DNA of 15,084 bases, taken from positions 1-15,084 of the forward strand of contig JAEORJ010000030.1 of NCBI GenBank assembly GCA_016840945.1, written 5' to 3'. The position numbers were made by a program, and so were the translations under genes. Of the stretch, positions 13,958-15,084 are shown piece after piece; the stretch's first letter is position 1; each line of letters starts with the position of its first letter. The notes beneath the pieces were generated by a model, which was given only the letters and a program-made list of their open reading frames with translations, did not search any database and was not told where the DNA came from. The DNA is from Candidatus Gerdarchaeota archaeon. Its GTDB lineage: Archaea > Asgardarchaeota > Heimdallarchaeia > JABLTI01.

Positions 13958-13971
13958 TAAAATATCCCCTA

Positions 13972-14754
13972 TTACTTCTTAATTCGCTTAATGATGTCTT
14001 TCGCTTCATCTGGTAAACCTGTAGGCATAAAAATAACTATTTTTTCGCTTGGGTCTTGAGCAATATCACGTATAGTTTGTAAAGTCCTTAATTGAATACC
14101 ACCGGGTGAGCTCGCAAGCTCCATAGCAGCTTCAGCGAATTTCTTAGCAGCTATCTTTTCACCCTCAGATTTAATGATTATAGCTCTTTTCTCACGTTCC
14201 GCTTCAGCTTGCATAGCAAAAGCACGTTTCATTTCTGCTGGTAATTCAATCTCTTGAATTTTAATCCCTTTGATATCAATACCCCATTCATTAGTTTCCT
14301 TGTCAACAATCTCTCGTATATCTAATGCAATTTGATCACGTTCAGTAAGCACTTGATCAAGCTCCATTGTACCAATAGTATCTCGTAATGCTGCTTGTGT
14401 ATATTGACGAACAGCGTAGACATAATTTTCAATTTTAATTACGGCATCTGCCGGGCGTTCAACCTTAAAGTAAACAACAGTATTAGCTAAGACTGGGATA
14501 TTATCTCTAGTCATGACTTCTTGTCTAGGAATATCTTGGGTTATGATTCTTAGATCCACCTTCTTAAACGACTCAAGAATTGGCATAACATAAACCAATC
14601 CAGGCCCTATTGTGCGTTTGTATTTTCCTAACCTGAAAATTACTAATCGTTCATATTCTAAAACAACTTTAATACCAGCTAAAAGCATGATAGCAATTAT
14701 ACCAAGTATAACACCAAGAACAACTAGTGTCCAAGTTAACCATATAGGCATCAT
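13972..14754 (-). CDS. Slipin / stomatin-like SPFH membrane protein
   Basis: This is a 260-residue membrane protein of the SPFH (stomatin, prohibitin, flotillin, HflK/C) family, slipin type. One N-terminal hydrophobic helix (about 7-31) is followed by the SPFH domain, with the typical GKYKRTIGPGLVYVMPI, a run ending in QEVMTRDNIPV, ALRDTIGTMELDQVLTERD and WGIDIKGIKIQEIELP. A coiled-coil segment rich in Ala/Glu (AEREKRAIIIKSEGEK) and a C-terminal PTGLP segment complete it. Slipins form ring or lattice scaffolds that organise membrane domains and often pair with an NfeD partner, which is absent here. The ATG at 14754 follows AAGGAG on the coding strand, and it heads a pair with the HPS-like gene. 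The first of two adjacent ATG codons is taken. Confidence 0.93.
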   Translation of the reverse strand: MMPIWLTWTLVVLGVILGIIAIMLLAGIKVVLEYERLVIFRLGKYKRTIGPGLVYVMPILESFKKVDLRIITQDIPRQEVMTRDNIPVLANTVVYFKVERPADAVIKIENYVYAVRQYTQAALRDTIGTMELDQVLTERDQIALDIREIVDKETNEWGIDIKGIKIQEIELPAEMKRAFAMQAEAEREKRAIIIKSEGEKIAAKKFAEAAMELASSPGGIQLRTLQTIRDIAQDPSEKIVIFMPTGLPDEAKDIIKRIKK

Positions 14755-14822
14755 ATCATATCTCCTTAAAAAGAAAATTCAGTTTTCCTCTTTGATTCCT
14801 AAGGTTAATAGGAGAAACCTTC

Positions 14823-14830
14823 TATTTAAA
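14823..14830 (-). promoter_or_regulatory. TATA box of the slipin / HPS-like unit
   Basis: TATTTAAA on the plus strand reads TTTAAATA on the coding strand, preceded by TTTCC as a possible TFB element. It lies about 70-76 bases before the slipin ATG, giving a leader of about 45 bases that ends in AAGGAG. Confidence 0.5.
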
Positions 14831-14910
14831 GGAAACTATTTTTAGTTGTTCAACAAAGACCAAGTAATCTTTTTAATAATGAACAAATAGTGGTTATTAT
14901 TGGTATATAG

Positions 14911-14918
14911 ATTAGGAG
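14911..14918 (+). promoter_or_regulatory. Ribosome binding site fixing the RidA TTG start
   Basis: ATTAGGAG ends 8 bases before TTG at 14927, the first start-like codon in the frame that leads into the RidA motifs. Upstream, TTTTTAATA at about 14870 is a possible TATA box with a leader of about 25-30 bases. Confidence 0.55.
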
Positions 14919-14926
14919 TTAGTAAT

Positions 14927-15084
14927 TTGACCAAAAAAGAAATAATAAAAACTGATAAGGCTCCCGCAGTCATAGGACCTTACTCGCAAGGAGTCAAAGC
15001 TGGTGATGTGATTTTCGTGTCCGGACAAATTCCATTTGATCCTATTGCGAACAAAATGATTGAGGGATCAATTAGAGATCAAAC
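14927..15084 (+). CDS. ridA: RidA/YjgF-family enamine/imine deaminase (3' partial)
   Basis: Fifty-two codons are visible before the right edge, beginning MTKKEIIKTDKAPAVIGPYS. The segment APAVIGPYSQGVKAG and the following VIFVSGQIPFDP are hallmark N-terminal motifs of the RidA (YjgF/YER057c/UK114) family. Its members are about 125-130 residues long and form trimers that hydrolyse reactive enamine/imine intermediates such as 2-aminoacrylate. The catalytic Arg and Glu lie further on and are outside the window. The TTG start is supported by TAGGAG. It is divergent from the slipin gene. Confidence 0.9.
   Translation, partial: MTKKEIIKTDKAPAVIGPYSQGVKAGDVIFVSGQIPFDPIANKMIEGSIRDQ

Overview
The window looks like AT-rich archaeal chromosome, most likely from an Asgard-group (or closely related) archaeon. 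Directly visible signs are a ribosomal protein eS25 gene, an MBF1-type zinc-ribbon/HTH transcription factor, a tRNA-Pro with a textbook bulge-helix-bulge intron, archaeal TATA-like boxes close to start codons, and frequent TTG starts behind GGAG-type ribosome binding sites. The Asgard lean is an inference. It rests mainly on an MIT-domain protein (the ESCRT/Vps4-associated fold) with a long proline-rich linker, next to a JAMM metallopeptidase and eS25. The exact lineage cannot be decided from the sequence alone.

Left part (1-5506): the 3' part of a gene fusing a large alpha-helical region to a LolD/MacB-type ABC ATPase, whose Walker B glutamate is replaced by glutamine. Then come MBF1, two small unrecognised genes that converge with a 3-nt gap, and on the minus strand a UMF1/Atg22-like MFS transporter preceded by a stand-alone LolD-type ABC ATPase. 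The two ATPases carry different active-site substitutions (Walker B E to Q in one, D-loop D to S in the other). These would fall in the same composite site if the two proteins paired.

Middle part (5594-8964): a minus-strand tRNA-Leu(UAG) with about 30 extra nucleotides in its D-loop, probably a non-canonical intron. It is followed by tandem paralogous small proteins with a single C-terminal membrane anchor, a JAMM peptidase, eS25 (minus strand), and the MIT / proline-rich / HEPN-like protein. A terminator hairpin and a large inverted-repeat element separate the last gene from the next one.

Right part (8962-15084): a seven-helix membrane protein, a surface-anchored LVIVD-repeat beta-propeller, a small unrecognised CxxC protein, a zinc-dependent phospholipase C-like protein, tRNA-Pro(GGG), a slipin plus HPS/OMPDC-family gene pair on the minus strand, and the start of a RidA gene running off the right edge.

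No IS element, CRISPR array, integrase or prophage signal is visible, and no gene-free stretch exceeds 300 bases. The window is best read as core chromosome with several unusual lineage-specific genes: the ABC fusion, the tail-anchored pair, the MIT-HEPN protein and the intron-bearing tRNAs.
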